From contig NZ_BAABHJ010000019.1 of the NCBI RefSeq assembly GCF_039542035.1, forward strand, positions 62,001-126,000: 64,000 nt of DNA, in the 5' to 3' direction. Positions 34,329 through 43,482 of this stretch are shown here, piece by piece. This DNA is from Actinoallomurus liliacearum (lineage in GTDB: Bacteria; Actinomycetota; Actinomycetes; Streptosporangiales; Streptosporangiaceae). The translations under genes were made by a program, and so were the position numbers. The notes under the pieces were generated by a model that saw only the letters and a list, made by a program, of their open reading frames with translations, had not been told where the DNA came from and searched no databases. Position 1 is the first letter of the stretch; each line of letters opens with the position of its first letter.

Positions 34329-34517
34329 ATGCGCGTGAGCGCGGACAAGGAAACGTGCGCGGTGAGCAGCCTGTGCGTCTACCGCGTGCCCGAGGTCTTC
34401 GACCAGGACGACGACGGGGCCGTGGAGATCCTCGACACGGAACCCCCGTCGTCGCTGCACGAGGCCGTCCGGAGCGCGGCCCGCAGCTGCCCGACGCAGT
34501 CCATCCGCGTCGAGTAG
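34329..34517 (+). CDS. Ferredoxin for P450s
   Basis: This 62-residue ferredoxin has 'CAVSSLCVYRVPEVFDQDDDG' and the distal 'SCPTQSIRVE', the pattern of short actinobacterial P450-partner ferredoxins. Two adjacent ATGs (34326 and 34329) are possible starts. Three P450 genes in this cluster are the likely partners; no ferredoxin reductase is present, so a general one must serve. Confidence 0.87.
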   Translation: MRVSADKETCAVSSLCVYRVPEVFDQDDDGAVEILDTEPPSSLHEAVRSAARSCPTQSIRVE

Positions 34518-34532
34518 GCGGGCCGCGGATCG

Positions 34533-35594
34533 TCAGACGGGCCGGTATTCGAGGAGCGCGATGTTGCCCGGAACCGGCTCGTTGGCGATCGCGAAGCCGG
34601 CCGCGCCGGCGATGCGGTTCCACTCGTCGAGGCCGCGTTCCCGGCCGCCCAGCACCGCGAGGGCCTCCACATCGATCAGCTTGCCGATGTCCCACTCGCC
34701 GGGGCCGCGCAGCAACTGGTCGACGATGAGCAGCCGGGCGTCGCGGTCGTCGCCGATGGCCTCCCGGATCCGGCGCAGGATGAGCTCCGCCTTGTCGTCG
34801 TCCCAGTTGTGCAGGGTGTGCTTGATGAAGTAGGCGTCGCAACCGCCGGGGACCTCGACGAAGAAGTCGGTCGGCACGATCGTCACCCGGCCCGCCACGT
34901 CCTCGTCCTCGAACGTCGCCTTCGCGTCGGCGACCGTCTGCGGCTGGTCGGCGAGCACCCCGGTGCAGTGCGGGTGCCGGCGCAGGATCTCGGCCAGGAA
35001 CTGTCCTCGTCCCCCGCCCACGTCCGCGATGCGGCCGAAGCGGCCGAAGTCGAACCGCTCGAAGATGACGTCCGTGGCCGGGTACTGGTTCTGCTGCATC
35101 GCCCGGTCCAGCACGGCCCCGCCGGCCGGATTCGCCTTGGTGTACTCGTAGAAGGACATGCCGAACGCCTCCTCGAAGGACGGCCGGCCGGTCCGCAGAC
35201 TGTGCGCGACGTTCTCGTACGGCCGCCACAGCATCGGGTCGGAGGCGAACAGGAACATATCGCGGATGCCGTCCGGCGCGCCGGAGACCAGGCCCGTGGA
35301 GGCCGTCGTCAGGGCGAACCGGCCGTCGGCCCCCTCCGTCAGGATCCCCGCCGCCGCCACGGCCCGCAGCAGCCGGTACAGCGTGTCGGCTCTCGTCCCG
35401 GTCTCCGCGCCGATCTCCGCGGCCGTCCGCGGTCCGCGGGCGAGCACGTCCGGCACCTTCGCCTCGACGAGCGCGCGGAGAGCCCCGAGGGTCCACTTGG
35501 CCGCGAACAGGGCGAGCACCTGTTTCTCGGGAGGAAGGTCCACCTCGAAGTGACCCACCTTGTTCGGTGTCTCGGGCACGCCGGCCTCCTTCAT
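34533..35594 (-). CDS. O-methyltransferase, plant OMT-like class (cluster MT 2)
   Basis: This 353-residue protein has a dimerisation domain, motif I 'IADVGGGRGQFLAEIL', and the catalytic His in 'KHTLHNWDDDKAELIL'. All main motifs of the family are intact, so it is predicted to be an active phenol O-methyltransferase. ATG 35594 with GAGGTGGGAG upstream is preferred; an in-frame start at 35750 would run into the promoter region of the divergent amidotransferase gene. Confidence 0.87.
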   Translation of the reverse strand: MKEAGVPETPNKVGHFEVDLPPEKQVLALFAAKWTLGALRALVEAKVPDVLARGPRTAAEIGAETGTRADTLYRLLRAVAAAGILTEGADGRFALTTASTGLVSGAPDGIRDMFLFASDPMLWRPYENVAHSLRTGRPSFEEAFGMSFYEYTKANPAGGAVLDRAMQQNQYPATDVIFERFDFGRFGRIADVGGGRGQFLAEILRRHPHCTGVLADQPQTVADAKATFEDEDVAGRVTIVPTDFFVEVPGGCDAYFIKHTLHNWDDDKAELILRRIREAIGDDRDARLLIVDQLLRGPGEWDIGKLIDVEALAVLGGRERGLDEWNRIAGAAGFAIANEPVPGNIALLEYRPV

Positions 35595-35779
35595 CGGCTC
35601 CCACCTCTCGTTCAGCCGGACAAGCGTCCCCGCCACGGCTCGCACCTGGATCGGGGGGCGGTCGAGGGACGTCCGCCGGCGGCGCGAACCCGGTTCCGGC
35701 TGGACCGGTCGTCGAACCCGCCTGGATGCGCGCGCCGCATCATGCTGCAAGCTCCGCCAATCGACTGAAGGAGACGCGG

Positions 35780-37633
35780 ATGTGCGGCATCGCCGGCTGG
35801 TTGGACTTCGGGCGGGATGTGGGAGGGCAGCGGCCGACGCTGCTCGCGATGACCGACACGCTGGCCGGCCGGGGGATCGACGACCGTGGCCTGTGGCTGG
35901 ACACCCATATCGGGCTGGGGCACACCCGTACCTCCATCATCGACCTGGCCGGCGGCGCGCAGCCGCTGACCGTCGAGGAGGACGGCAGGCCCGTCGCGGT
36001 GATCGTGTACAACGGTGAGGTCTACAACTTCAAACAGCTGCGCAGCGAGCTGACGGCACGCGGGCACCGGTTCCGCACCAGGAGCGACACCGAGGTGGTG
36101 CTGCGCGCGTACCTGGAGTGGGACGTCGCCTGCGCCGAACGGCTCGAGGGCATCTTCGCCTTCGCCGTCTGGGACATCCGCCGCGAGAGGCTCGTCCTGG
36201 TCCGTGACCGGCTGGGCGTCAAGCCCCTCTTCTACAGCAGGCGGCCCGAGGGCGTGATCTTCGGTTCCGAGCCGAAGGCGCTGCTGGCCAACCCGCAGGT
36301 CCGCCCGGTCGTCACGGCCGACGGGCTGCGGGAGCTGTTCTCGACCGCCAAGCAGCCGGGCCAGGCCGTCTACCAGGACATGGCGGAGGTCCGGCCGGGC
36401 CACACGCTGACCGTCGACCGCGGCGGCGTGGTCGAGCGGCGCTACTGGGCGCTGGAGGCGCGCCCGCACACCGACGACCTCGACACGACCGTCCGCGAGG
36501 TCCGGTCGCTGCTCGAGGACATCGTGCTGCGCGAACTGCAGTCGGACGTCCCGCTGTGCACGGCGCTGTCCGGCGGCGTCGACTCCAGCGCCGTGACCGC
36601 CATCGCCTCGATGTGGCGGTGGAAGCTCGAAGGCGAACGGGTCCGGACGTTCGTCACCACGTACAACGACTACGCCGAGAAGTTCGAGCCCGACGACGTG
36701 CGGTTCTCCCCGGACGAACCGTTCGCGGCGGAGGTCGCGCGGCTCGTCCACGCCGATCACATCGTGATCAGGCTGCGGCCGCAGGAGCTGATGGACGTCG
36801 ACACCCGGCTCGCGGTGCTCGTCGCCCAAGACATGCCGACCGCGCTGGGCGACATGGACGTCTCCAACTACCTGACCTCCCGGGAGATCAAGAGGCACTC
36901 CACCGTGGCGGTCGCCGGCGAGGTCGCGGACGAGATCTTCGGCGGATACAACTGGATGTACAAACCCGAGTGCGTGAACGCCGACGTCTTCCCCTGGGTC
37001 GTCAACGAGACGCTGCAGCCGGGTTCGCCGAAGGGCCTGGGCCGGGCCCTGTTCGACACCGGGTTCATGGAAAAGATCGACATGAACCGCTACTACGCGG
37101 ACTCCTTCCGGCAGGCCGTGGCCGAGGCCCCGCACCAGGACGGCGAGGACGACCTGGAACGGCGGATGCGCTCGATCGGCTACGTCACCCTCACCCGGTG
37201 GCTGCCCATGCTGCTCGATCGCGGCGACCGGCTGTCCATGGCGCACGGCCTCGAGCTGCGGGTGCCGTACGCCGACCACCGCCTCGTCGAGTACCTCTAC
37301 AACGTCCCGTGGAGCATGAAGACCTTCGACGGCCGGGAGAAGAGCATCCTCCGCGCGGCGATGCGCGACCTGGTGCCCGCGTCGGTGCTGGAGCGCACGA
37401 AGAGCCCGTGGCCGGTCACCCAGGACCCGGCGTACACCGAGATGCTGTACGACGAGTTGTCCGCCCTGGTCCGGGACAGCGCCTCGCCGGTCCTGCCGTT
37501 CACCGACCTGGAGGCGGTGCGGCGCACGCTGGAGGGCGGCATCGCGTACGACTGGGCGAGCCGCATGAACATCGAGATGCTGCTGAACTTCAACCGGTGG
37601 CTGACGCATTACGACGTGGACGTGGTGATCTGA
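35780..37633 (+). CDS. Asparagine-synthetase-like glutamine-dependent amidotransferase
   Basis: This 617-residue protein begins 'MCGIAGWLDFG', so Cys2 is the glutaminase nucleophile, and has 'RTSIIDLAGGAQPL' and 'YNGEVYNFKQLR' of the class II amidotransferase domain. The synthetase half has the ATP motif 'LSGGVDSSAV' near residue 268 and 'GEVADEIFGGYNWM'. In aromatic polyketide clusters such proteins form amides or lactams (OxyD or XanA types are known). GAAGGAGA lies upstream of the ATG. It is inferred to amidate the polyketide carboxyl rather than serve primary metabolism. Confidence 0.88.
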   Translation: MCGIAGWLDFGRDVGGQRPTLLAMTDTLAGRGIDDRGLWLDTHIGLGHTRTSIIDLAGGAQPLTVEEDGRPVAVIVYNGEVYNFKQLRSELTARGHRFRTRSDTEVVLRAYLEWDVACAERLEGIFAFAVWDIRRERLVLVRDRLGVKPLFYSRRPEGVIFGSEPKALLANPQVRPVVTADGLRELFSTAKQPGQAVYQDMAEVRPGHTLTVDRGGVVERRYWALEARPHTDDLDTTVREVRSLLEDIVLRELQSDVPLCTALSGGVDSSAVTAIASMWRWKLEGERVRTFVTTYNDYAEKFEPDDVRFSPDEPFAAEVARLVHADHIVIRLRPQELMDVDTRLAVLVAQDMPTALGDMDVSNYLTSREIKRHSTVAVAGEVADEIFGGYNWMYKPECVNADVFPWVVNETLQPGSPKGLGRALFDTGFMEKIDMNRYYADSFRQAVAEAPHQDGEDDLERRMRSIGYVTLTRWLPMLLDRGDRLSMAHGLELRVPYADHRLVEYLYNVPWSMKTFDGREKSILRAAMRDLVPASVLERTKSPWPVTQDPAYTEMLYDELSALVRDSASPVLPFTDLEAVRRTLEGGIAYDWASRMNIEMLLNFNRWLTHYDVDVVI

Positions 37634-37666
37634 CGCGCCGACGCGCGCGATCGAAGGGTGACCCTC

Positions 37667-38551
37667 ATGAGCAACGAGAGTGTGGCGTTCATCGGCCTGG
37701 GCGGCATGGGCGGCGGCATGGCCGGACGGCTGCGGGCCGCCGGATTCCCGATCGTGGTCTACAACCGCACGGCGGCCAAGGCCGCCCCGCTCGCCGAGGC
37801 GGGCGCGCGGGTCGCCGCGTCGAGTTCGGAGGCCGTACGCGGCGCCCGGATCGTCGTGCTGAGCCTCAGCGACGAGAACGCGGTCGAGCAGGTCCTGTTC
37901 GGCGAGGTACGGGACGCGCTGAGCCCGGGCGCCATCATCGTGGACACCTCGACCGTGTCACCGGCCTACGCCGCCGAAGCGGCCGAACGGCTGGCGCGGA
38001 CGGGTGTCCGCCGCGTGGAGGCGTGCGTGCTGGGCAACCCCGGCATGGCGCGGGCCGGGAAGCTGCGGGTCTTCACGGCGGGGCGGAGCGAGGACGTCGC
38101 GGCGGTCCGTCACGTCCTCGAGGCGCTCGGCCAGGAGATCACGCATGTCGGCCCGGCCGGCTCGGCGGCCGTGCTCAAGCTGTCCTTCAACCTCGTCCTC
38201 GGCAACCAGGTCGCCGCGCTGGCCGAGGCGGTGGCGCTGGTCGACGCCGCCGGGCTGGACCGCGACGGCTTCCTCACCGCCCTGGCCAAGAGCGGATTCA
38301 GCTCGCCGACGCTGGCGTTCCGCGCCGAACTGGTGCGGGCACGCCGGTACGAGCCGCCGGCGTTCCGCAGCGTGCTGATGGAGAAGGACCTCCGTCTCGC
38401 CGCGGGCGAGGCCGCGCGACACGGGATCGAGCTCCCGGTCACCGCCTGCGCGGCGGACCGGTACGCCGACGTCGTACGGACCGGTGACGGCGACAGGGAC
38501 GCCGCAGTGATCGCGGAGCGGTACTCCCCCGTCCCGGCCGACCGGGCCTGA
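37667..38551 (+). CDS. NAD(P)-binding beta-hydroxyacid dehydrogenase-family protein
   Basis: This 294-residue protein has the 6-phosphogluconate/3-hydroxyisobutyrate dehydrogenase fold: 'VAFIGLGGMGGGMAGRLRAAGFPIVVYNRT' at the N-terminus, 'DTSTVSPAYAAEAA', and 'AAVLKLSFNLVLGNQVAALAEA', where the catalytic Lys is present. It follows the amidotransferase by 33 bases on the same strand. Beta-hydroxyacid dehydrogenase or imine reductase activity are both possible; the substrate is not shown. Confidence 0.82.
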   Translation: MSNESVAFIGLGGMGGGMAGRLRAAGFPIVVYNRTAAKAAPLAEAGARVAASSSEAVRGARIVVLSLSDENAVEQVLFGEVRDALSPGAIIVDTSTVSPAYAAEAAERLARTGVRRVEACVLGNPGMARAGKLRVFTAGRSEDVAAVRHVLEALGQEITHVGPAGSAAVLKLSFNLVLGNQVAALAEAVALVDAAGLDRDGFLTALAKSGFSSPTLAFRAELVRARRYEPPAFRSVLMEKDLRLAAGEAARHGIELPVTACAADRYADVVRTGDGDRDAAVIAERYSPVPADRA

Positions 38552-38602
38552 CCACGACGCACCGCGGCCCCCGCCGGTGGCGGGGGCCGCGGTGCGTCGT
38601 GG
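38552..38602. terminator. Bidirectional terminator with perfect 24-bp stem
   Basis: Bases 38552-38575 and 38579-38602 are exact reverse complements, with only GGT as loop. It fills the whole gap between the convergent dehydrogenase and SDR genes. Confidence 0.85.
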
Positions 38603-38603
38603 G

Positions 38604-39356
38604 TCAGAGGGTCTTCACCATGCCGGCGTCGATCAGGTAGTCCGATCCGGTGACGCTCGGGACCTCCCCGGAGGTCAGCAGCACGACCAGCGCAGCGATC
38701 TCGGTCGGTTCGATCATCGTGCCGGTGCTCAGGCCGTTCCGCTCGATGAACTCCTCCTCGGAGAGCCCCAGCTTCGTGGTGATCTCCGGCTTGGTCCAGA
38801 TCCGGGTCCGCGTCGGCCCCGGGGTGATGGTGTTGACCCGGACCCCGAGCGGGCTGAACTCGGCGGACAGGGCCTTGCTCAGGTTCGTGAGCGCGGCCTT
38901 GGCCGCGGAGTAGTGGACCAGGCGGGGGTCGGCGATTCTCGAGTTGACCGACCCGATGTTGATGATCGAGCCCTTGCGCTCGATGATGCTGGGCAGCGCC
39001 GCCCGCGTCGCCCGTACGGCGCTGAAGAGGTTGAGCTCGAAGGTGCGCTGCCAGACGTCGTCGTCGGTGTCGAGGAAGCCCTGCGCCAGTTTCACCCCGT
39101 TGCCGACGTTGTTCACCAGGATGTCGATGCCGCCGAACTCGGCCAGCGCCCGTTCGACGAGCGTACGCGGCCCGTCGGGCGTGGCCAGGTCCACCTCGAC
39201 CGCGTGCGGCGTGGCGGTCAGCAGCGCCTCGCTCGCACTCCGGGCGCCGCCGATCACCTCCGCGCCGACCGAGGCGAGCGCCTGCACCACCGCCAGGCCG
39301 ATGCCGTGGCTGGCCCCCGTGACGACGGCCTTCTTGCCGGACAAGTCGAATTTCAC
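38604..39356 (-). CDS. Short-chain dehydrogenase/reductase (SDR 1)
   Basis: This 250-residue SDR has 'VVTGASHGIGLAV', 'NNVGNG', the catalytic Ser in 'INIGSVNSR' and 'HYSAAKAAL' with Tyr/Lys. GTG 39356 is preceded by GGAAGGAGAGA. It is the first SDR of a three-gene minus-strand block with another SDR and P450s. A keto-group reduction on the polyketide is inferred. Confidence 0.87.
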   Translation of the reverse strand: MKFDLSGKKAVVTGASHGIGLAVVQALASVGAEVIGGARSASEALLTATPHAVEVDLATPDGPRTLVERALAEFGGIDILVNNVGNGVKLAQGFLDTDDDVWQRTFELNLFSAVRATRAALPSIIERKGSIINIGSVNSRIADPRLVHYSAAKAALTNLSKALSAEFSPLGVRVNTITPGPTRTRIWTKPEITTKLGLSEEEFIERNGLSTGTMIEPTEIAALVVLLTSGEVPSVTGSDYLIDAGMVKTL

Positions 39357-39376
39357 GGTCTCTCCTTCCAGTGTCC

Positions 39377-40084
39377 TCAGGCTCGGCCCGGGCCGCGTTT
39401 CTCCGTCAGGAACCCCCCGGTCGGACCGTCGGCGGGAAGGGTCGCCGCGTCGGCGATGAACGGGGCGGCCACCTCCGGAGGGTTCGGCTGGTTCGGCATC
39501 ATCCGGGTGCGCAGCCGGCCGGGATTCACCGCGTTGACCAGGACGCCCGAGCCGGCGGTCTGCTCGGCGAGCATGGCGGCCAGACCGTTCAGCCCGCTCT
39601 TCGAGACCGAGTACCCCGGGGCGGCGGCGAACAGGCGGCCGCCGAACTCGGTGGTGGTCCCACTGGAGATGATCACCACGCGGCCCCAGCCCCGCCGGAC
39701 CATGGGCGGCACGAACGCCTGCGCCACCCGCCAGGTGCCCAGCAGGTTGACGCGGAGCGTCTCCTCGACCAGTTCCAGCGGGACCGACAGGGGGTCGGTC
39801 CCCGCGTCCAGCAGCACCCCGGCGTTGCACACCAGGATGTCCACCGGCCCCACCCGCTCGGCGGCCTCCTTGACGCTGTCGGGATCGGTGATGTCGAGCC
39901 GCGCCGCCCGGGCGCCGGGGCCGAGGTCGGCGGCGGTGGCCCGCGCGTCCTCGGCGTTCCGCGCGGTCACGACGACCCGTATGTCCCGCCGGTACAGCTC
40001 GGCGGCGACCGCGCGGCCGATGCCGCGGTTGGCCCCGGTCACCAGGGCGGTGCGCCCGGCGGCCACCGCGTCTTTCTCCGTCAT
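39377..40084 (-). CDS. Short-chain dehydrogenase/reductase (SDR 2)
   Basis: This 235-residue SDR has 'ALVTGANRGIGRAVAAEL', 'CNAGVL', 'VVIISSGTTTEFGG' with catalytic Ser, and 'GYSVSKSGLNGLA' with Tyr/Lys. ATG 40084 with AGGGA upstream is chosen over GTG 40114, which has no ribosome site. It sits between a P450 and SDR 1 on the same strand, so is likely co-transcribed. Confidence 0.85.
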   Translation of the reverse strand: MTEKDAVAAGRTALVTGANRGIGRAVAAELYRRDIRVVVTARNAEDARATAADLGPGARAARLDITDPDSVKEAAERVGPVDILVCNAGVLLDAGTDPLSVPLELVEETLRVNLLGTWRVAQAFVPPMVRRGWGRVVIISSGTTTEFGGRLFAAAPGYSVSKSGLNGLAAMLAEQTAGSGVLVNAVNPGRLRTRMMPNQPNPPEVAAPFIADAATLPADGPTGGFLTEKRGPGRA

Positions 40085-40123
40085 CGGTCCACGTCCCTGA
40101 GGTTCGGCCGGCACCGTGCCGCA

Positions 40124-41329
40124 TCAGCGGTAGCGCATGGGCAGGTGCTTGACGCAGTTCATGAAGTTGCTCTCGGGGCGCACCGGCGTGCCGGTGATCT
40201 CCATCCGCGGCAGCAGGTCGATCGCGGCGTCGAGGAACTGGGTGAGCTCCAGCACCGCCAGCCCGTTCCCGATGCAGAAGTGCGGGCCGCCGCCGCCGAA
40301 GGTGACGTGCGGGTTCGGCGAGCGGGTCACGTCGAACCGGTCCGGGTCGGCGAAGACCTCCTCGTCCCTGTTCGCGGAGGTGTACCACATCACCACCCGC
40401 TCCCCCGCGCCGATCGGCTGGCCACCGATCTCGGTGTCGCGGACGACGTTGCGCGCGAAGTGGGTGACGGGGGTCACCCAGCGCAGGACCTCGTCCACCG
40501 CCGTCGGCATCAGACTCCGGTCGGCCCGCAGCTTCGCCAGCTCGTCGCCGAACTCCAGCAGCGCCAGCACGGCGCCGGAGACGGAGCAGTACGTGGTCTC
40601 GCTGCCCGCCGTGATCAGCGTGGTGGCGAAGACCGCGATCTCCTCGGTGCTGAGCCGGTCCGGCAGGTTGATCCGGTCGCTCTTCAACCGGGCCGCCAGG
40701 AGGATGGAGAACAGGTCGTCGGCCGGCTGCCGGGACCGGGCCTCGGCGAGGTCACGGAAGTAGCCCAGCAGCCTGTCGAAGACGTCCTCCTCGCCGGCCG
40801 CGAGGTCGTACTCCGGATCGCCGAGGTTCACCGTGTGCCGCGCCCAGTCGATCACGACGTCCCGGTCGGGCTCCGGGACGCCGAGCAGCTCGGCCAGCAC
40901 CTGGAACGGCAGCCGGAGGGCGACGTCCTCGGCGAGGTCGAACTCCCCCTTCTCCACCACCTCGGCGAGCAGGGAGTCGACGATGCCGCGGATCGGCTTC
41001 TTGAGCAGGGCCATGCGCGCCGGGGCGAACGCCTTGAACGCCAGCTTGCGCATGCGGGTGTGCGCGGGACCGTCCAGGAAGGTGATCACCGGGTCGGTGA
41101 TGTCGGCCTTCCGCACCGACGTCATGGTGGTCGGGCCGGAGGCGAAGGTCTCGTGGTCCCGAGAGACCCGGGCGACGTCCTCGTGCCGGGTCAGGTACCA
41201 GAACGGCTGGCCGTCGGTGTCCCGGGCCAGCGGCAGCCGGTCGGAGTGCCGGAGCCGGCGGAAGTAGTCGTAGGGGATGCCATCGCTGAACACCGTGGGA
41301 TCCATCAGGTCGATGTCCCGAACGGCCAT
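40124..41329 (-). CDS. Cytochrome P450 (CYP 1)
   Basis: This 401-residue P450 has the I-helix 'LITAGSETTYCSV', the ExxR motif in 'VDEVLRWVTPV' and the heme loop 'FGGGGPHFCIGNGLAVLEL'. All key residues are present. ATG 41329 has AGGAGG eight bases upstream. It is probably a hydroxylase or oxidative-coupling enzyme of the cluster, using the ferredoxin at 34329. Confidence 0.9.
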   Translation of the reverse strand: MAVRDIDLMDPTVFSDGIPYDYFRRLRHSDRLPLARDTDGQPFWYLTRHEDVARVSRDHETFASGPTTMTSVRKADITDPVITFLDGPAHTRMRKLAFKAFAPARMALLKKPIRGIVDSLLAEVVEKGEFDLAEDVALRLPFQVLAELLGVPEPDRDVVIDWARHTVNLGDPEYDLAAGEEDVFDRLLGYFRDLAEARSRQPADDLFSILLAARLKSDRINLPDRLSTEEIAVFATTLITAGSETTYCSVSGAVLALLEFGDELAKLRADRSLMPTAVDEVLRWVTPVTHFARNVVRDTEIGGQPIGAGERVVMWYTSANRDEEVFADPDRFDVTRSPNPHVTFGGGGPHFCIGNGLAVLELTQFLDAAIDLLPRMEITGTPVRPESNFMNCVKHLPMRYR

Positions 41330-41379
41330 CTCTCGTCCTCCTACCGGCACGGTCGCGTGCCGTCGCTCGGAGGTCCCGG

Positions 41380-42579
41380 TCACCAGACGACCGGAACCTC
41401 GCTGAAGCCCTCCATGAACCCGCCGACCGCGCGCGGCATGTCCTCGACCGGCATCGCGAGGCGGATGGCCGGGAACCGGCGCAGCAGGCTCTCGGTGGCG
41501 ACCTGCAGCTCCATGCGGGCCAGGGCCGCGCCGGCGCAGTAGTGGATGCCGGACCCGAAGGTCATGTGGTGGTTCTCGGGGCGCCGGATGTCGAGCGAGA
41601 ACGGATCGGTGAACACCGTCTCGTCCATGTTCGCCGACTCCTCGGAGAGCAGGACGCTGGACCCCTTCTCGATCACGGTTCCGTCGGACAGCTCGATGTC
41701 CTCCAACGCGTACCGCAGGGTGCCGATCGACGATCCCATGATCTGGGTCCGCAGCAGTTCCTCGACGGCGGACTCGACCAGGGAGTAGTCGTTCTGGATC
41801 TCACGGACCAGGTCCTGGCGGTGCAGCAGCACCGCGGTGCCGGTGCCGATCTGGCTCGCCGTGGTGACGTAGCCGGCGATGAGCAGGCTCTGCGTCCACC
41901 AGTGCAGCTCGAACTCCGAGAGCCGGTTGTCGTCCTCGTCCCGGACCTTGATCAGACCGCCGATCAGATCGTCGGTCGGGTGCGCCCGCTTGCGCTCGAT
42001 CAGCTCGCCCAGGTAGTTCCACAGGCCCTGACGGCACTCCTCGACCTGCTCCGGCGGCAGCTTGGTCACCGAGAGGAACCCGTCCACCAGCCGGCGGAAC
42101 TTGTCCCGGTCCTCGCTGGGCACCCCGAGCAGCCGGCAGATCACCAGGATCGGCAGAGGGAAGGCCAGCGCCTCGTTCAGCTCGACGGGCTGCGGGCCCT
42201 CCGCCATCTTCGCGAGCAGGTCGTCGGTGACCTCCTGCGCGAAGGGGCGCAGCGCCTCGACCCGGCGCGCGGTGAACGCCTTGGTGACGAGGCCGCGGAC
42301 CCGGATGTGCGCGGGCGGGTCGGCGTCGACCCGCGGGTCGACGAACAGCTTGTTGTCGGCGGAGATCCGCGCCGCGTCCGGCCTGGCCACGTTCTTGCTC
42401 AGCCTGGAGTCGGAGAACAGGCTCCGGACGTCCCGGTAGCGGGTCACCATGACCGCGGTGTCACCGCTGGGCAGCCTGACCGAAACGAGTGCCTTCTCCC
42501 GCAGCCCCCGCAGACCGTCGGGAACCTGCATCGGAGGGGTCCACTCGAAGGGGTAGGGAATCGGGGCTTGCACGCTCAT
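41380..42579 (-). CDS. Cytochrome P450 (CYP 2), atypical I-helix
   Basis: This 399-residue P450 has the heme loop 'FGSGIHYCAGAALARMEL' and ExxR 'EELLRTQIM'. The I-helix reads 'LLIAGYVTTASQI', so the acidic residue of the usual AGx(D/E)T motif is Val. That residue takes part in proton delivery for O2 activation, so the chemistry may differ from hydroxylation. ATG 42579 has AGGTGG about 11 bases upstream. Confidence 0.88.
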   Translation of the reverse strand: MSVQAPIPYPFEWTPPMQVPDGLRGLREKALVSVRLPSGDTAVMVTRYRDVRSLFSDSRLSKNVARPDAARISADNKLFVDPRVDADPPAHIRVRGLVTKAFTARRVEALRPFAQEVTDDLLAKMAEGPQPVELNEALAFPLPILVICRLLGVPSEDRDKFRRLVDGFLSVTKLPPEQVEECRQGLWNYLGELIERKRAHPTDDLIGGLIKVRDEDDNRLSEFELHWWTQSLLIAGYVTTASQIGTGTAVLLHRQDLVREIQNDYSLVESAVEELLRTQIMGSSIGTLRYALEDIELSDGTVIEKGSSVLLSEESANMDETVFTDPFSLDIRRPENHHMTFGSGIHYCAGAALARMELQVATESLLRRFPAIRLAMPVEDMPRAVGGFMEGFSEVPVVW

Positions 42580-42631
42580 GCCAATGGCCACCTTTCTCGG
42601 CGGATTCCGGCAACGATCCTCGGCGTCTCGT

Positions 42632-43300
42632 TCACATCGGCCAAGAGCCCTGCTGCAGGCAGGACTCGGCGAAGTCCCATTCGTACTGGGCGCCGATGGA
42701 GAACTGCTCGACCATGACCCGACGCTCCGCGGCGGAGCACTCCTCGCCCGCCCGGTCCACCAGGTCGAGGAACGCGCGCACCGCGTACTGGTAGGAGTCC
42801 CCGGGGTGGTAGGCGACGCTCCAGTCCGCGTACCGGGATCCGGGGACCACGCCGTCCTTGAGCCGGTCGGACACCTCGTGGTTGAACCACACCATCGGCA
42901 GCAGCGCGCCCAGCCCCGCGTGGAACGACGTGGCGGTGGCCGCGCCGAAGAACGACGCGTGGGCGTGGGTGGCAGGGGCGACCGCGCTCCCCTCGTCGAG
43001 CGCGGGCAGGCCGTGCCCTGCGGCGAACGACGTGTAGGCGGCGCGCAGTTCGTCGCGGGCCTCCAGGGTGCCGACGACCGACTGGCCGAGCAGGAGCGCG
43101 GCCGCGTCGTCCGGGGCGGCCGCGGCGCACCGGGCCAGGGCGCGGGCGTAAGCGGGCAGCAGGAAGGCGGTGTCCTGCCGGACGAAGTACGCGAGGGCCT
43201 CACCCGGCAGCGAGCCGTCGCGCAGGCCCGACCAGAACGGGTGGTCCTGCACCTTGCGCAGTACCGGATCCCGGATCGTCCGGAGCTCTTCGTGCAGCAT
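42632..43300 (-). CDS. TenA/thiaminase-2-family protein
   Basis: This 222-residue all-helical protein matches the TenA family ('HPFWSGLRDGSLPGEALAYFVRQDTAFLLPAYARAL', 'YADWSVAYHPGDSYQYAVRAFLDLVDRAG'). The usual active-site Cys of thiaminase II is not evident in the YxxC context, and no thiamine gene is near. Placed at the start of the minus-strand SDR/P450 block, it is inferred to have a biosynthetic or chaperone role. The function is open. Confidence 0.75.
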   Translation of the reverse strand: MLHEELRTIRDPVLRKVQDHPFWSGLRDGSLPGEALAYFVRQDTAFLLPAYARALARCAAAAPDDAAALLLGQSVVGTLEARDELRAAYTSFAAGHGLPALDEGSAVAPATHAHASFFGAATATSFHAGLGALLPMVWFNHEVSDRLKDGVVPGSRYADWSVAYHPGDSYQYAVRAFLDLVDRAGEECSAAERRVMVEQFSIGAQYEWDFAESCLQQGSWPM

Positions 43301-43414
43301 CGGCCTGCCTCCTCCACGGCGCGGAACATCGGCCGGACGGTAACGGCGGAGCGTGGAGTCGCCCTCGAAGCCGGCACGAGGGCGTCCGGGCCCCGCGATC
43401 AGGGCGGCCGCTCG

Positions 43415-43432
43415 TTAAGCCGTCCTCGAGCG
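43415..43432 (+). promoter_or_regulatory. SARP-type direct repeat upstream of SDR 3
   Basis: TTAAGCC-GTCC-TCGAGCG: two heptamers with an 11-base period, ending 50 bases before the SDR start. SARP activators bind such TCGAGC-like heptamer repeats. Confidence 0.55.
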
Positions 43433-43482
43433 TGGCGGCGCACCCTGGCCGCCGACGTGCCCACAGCCGTAGGGATGTGCCG

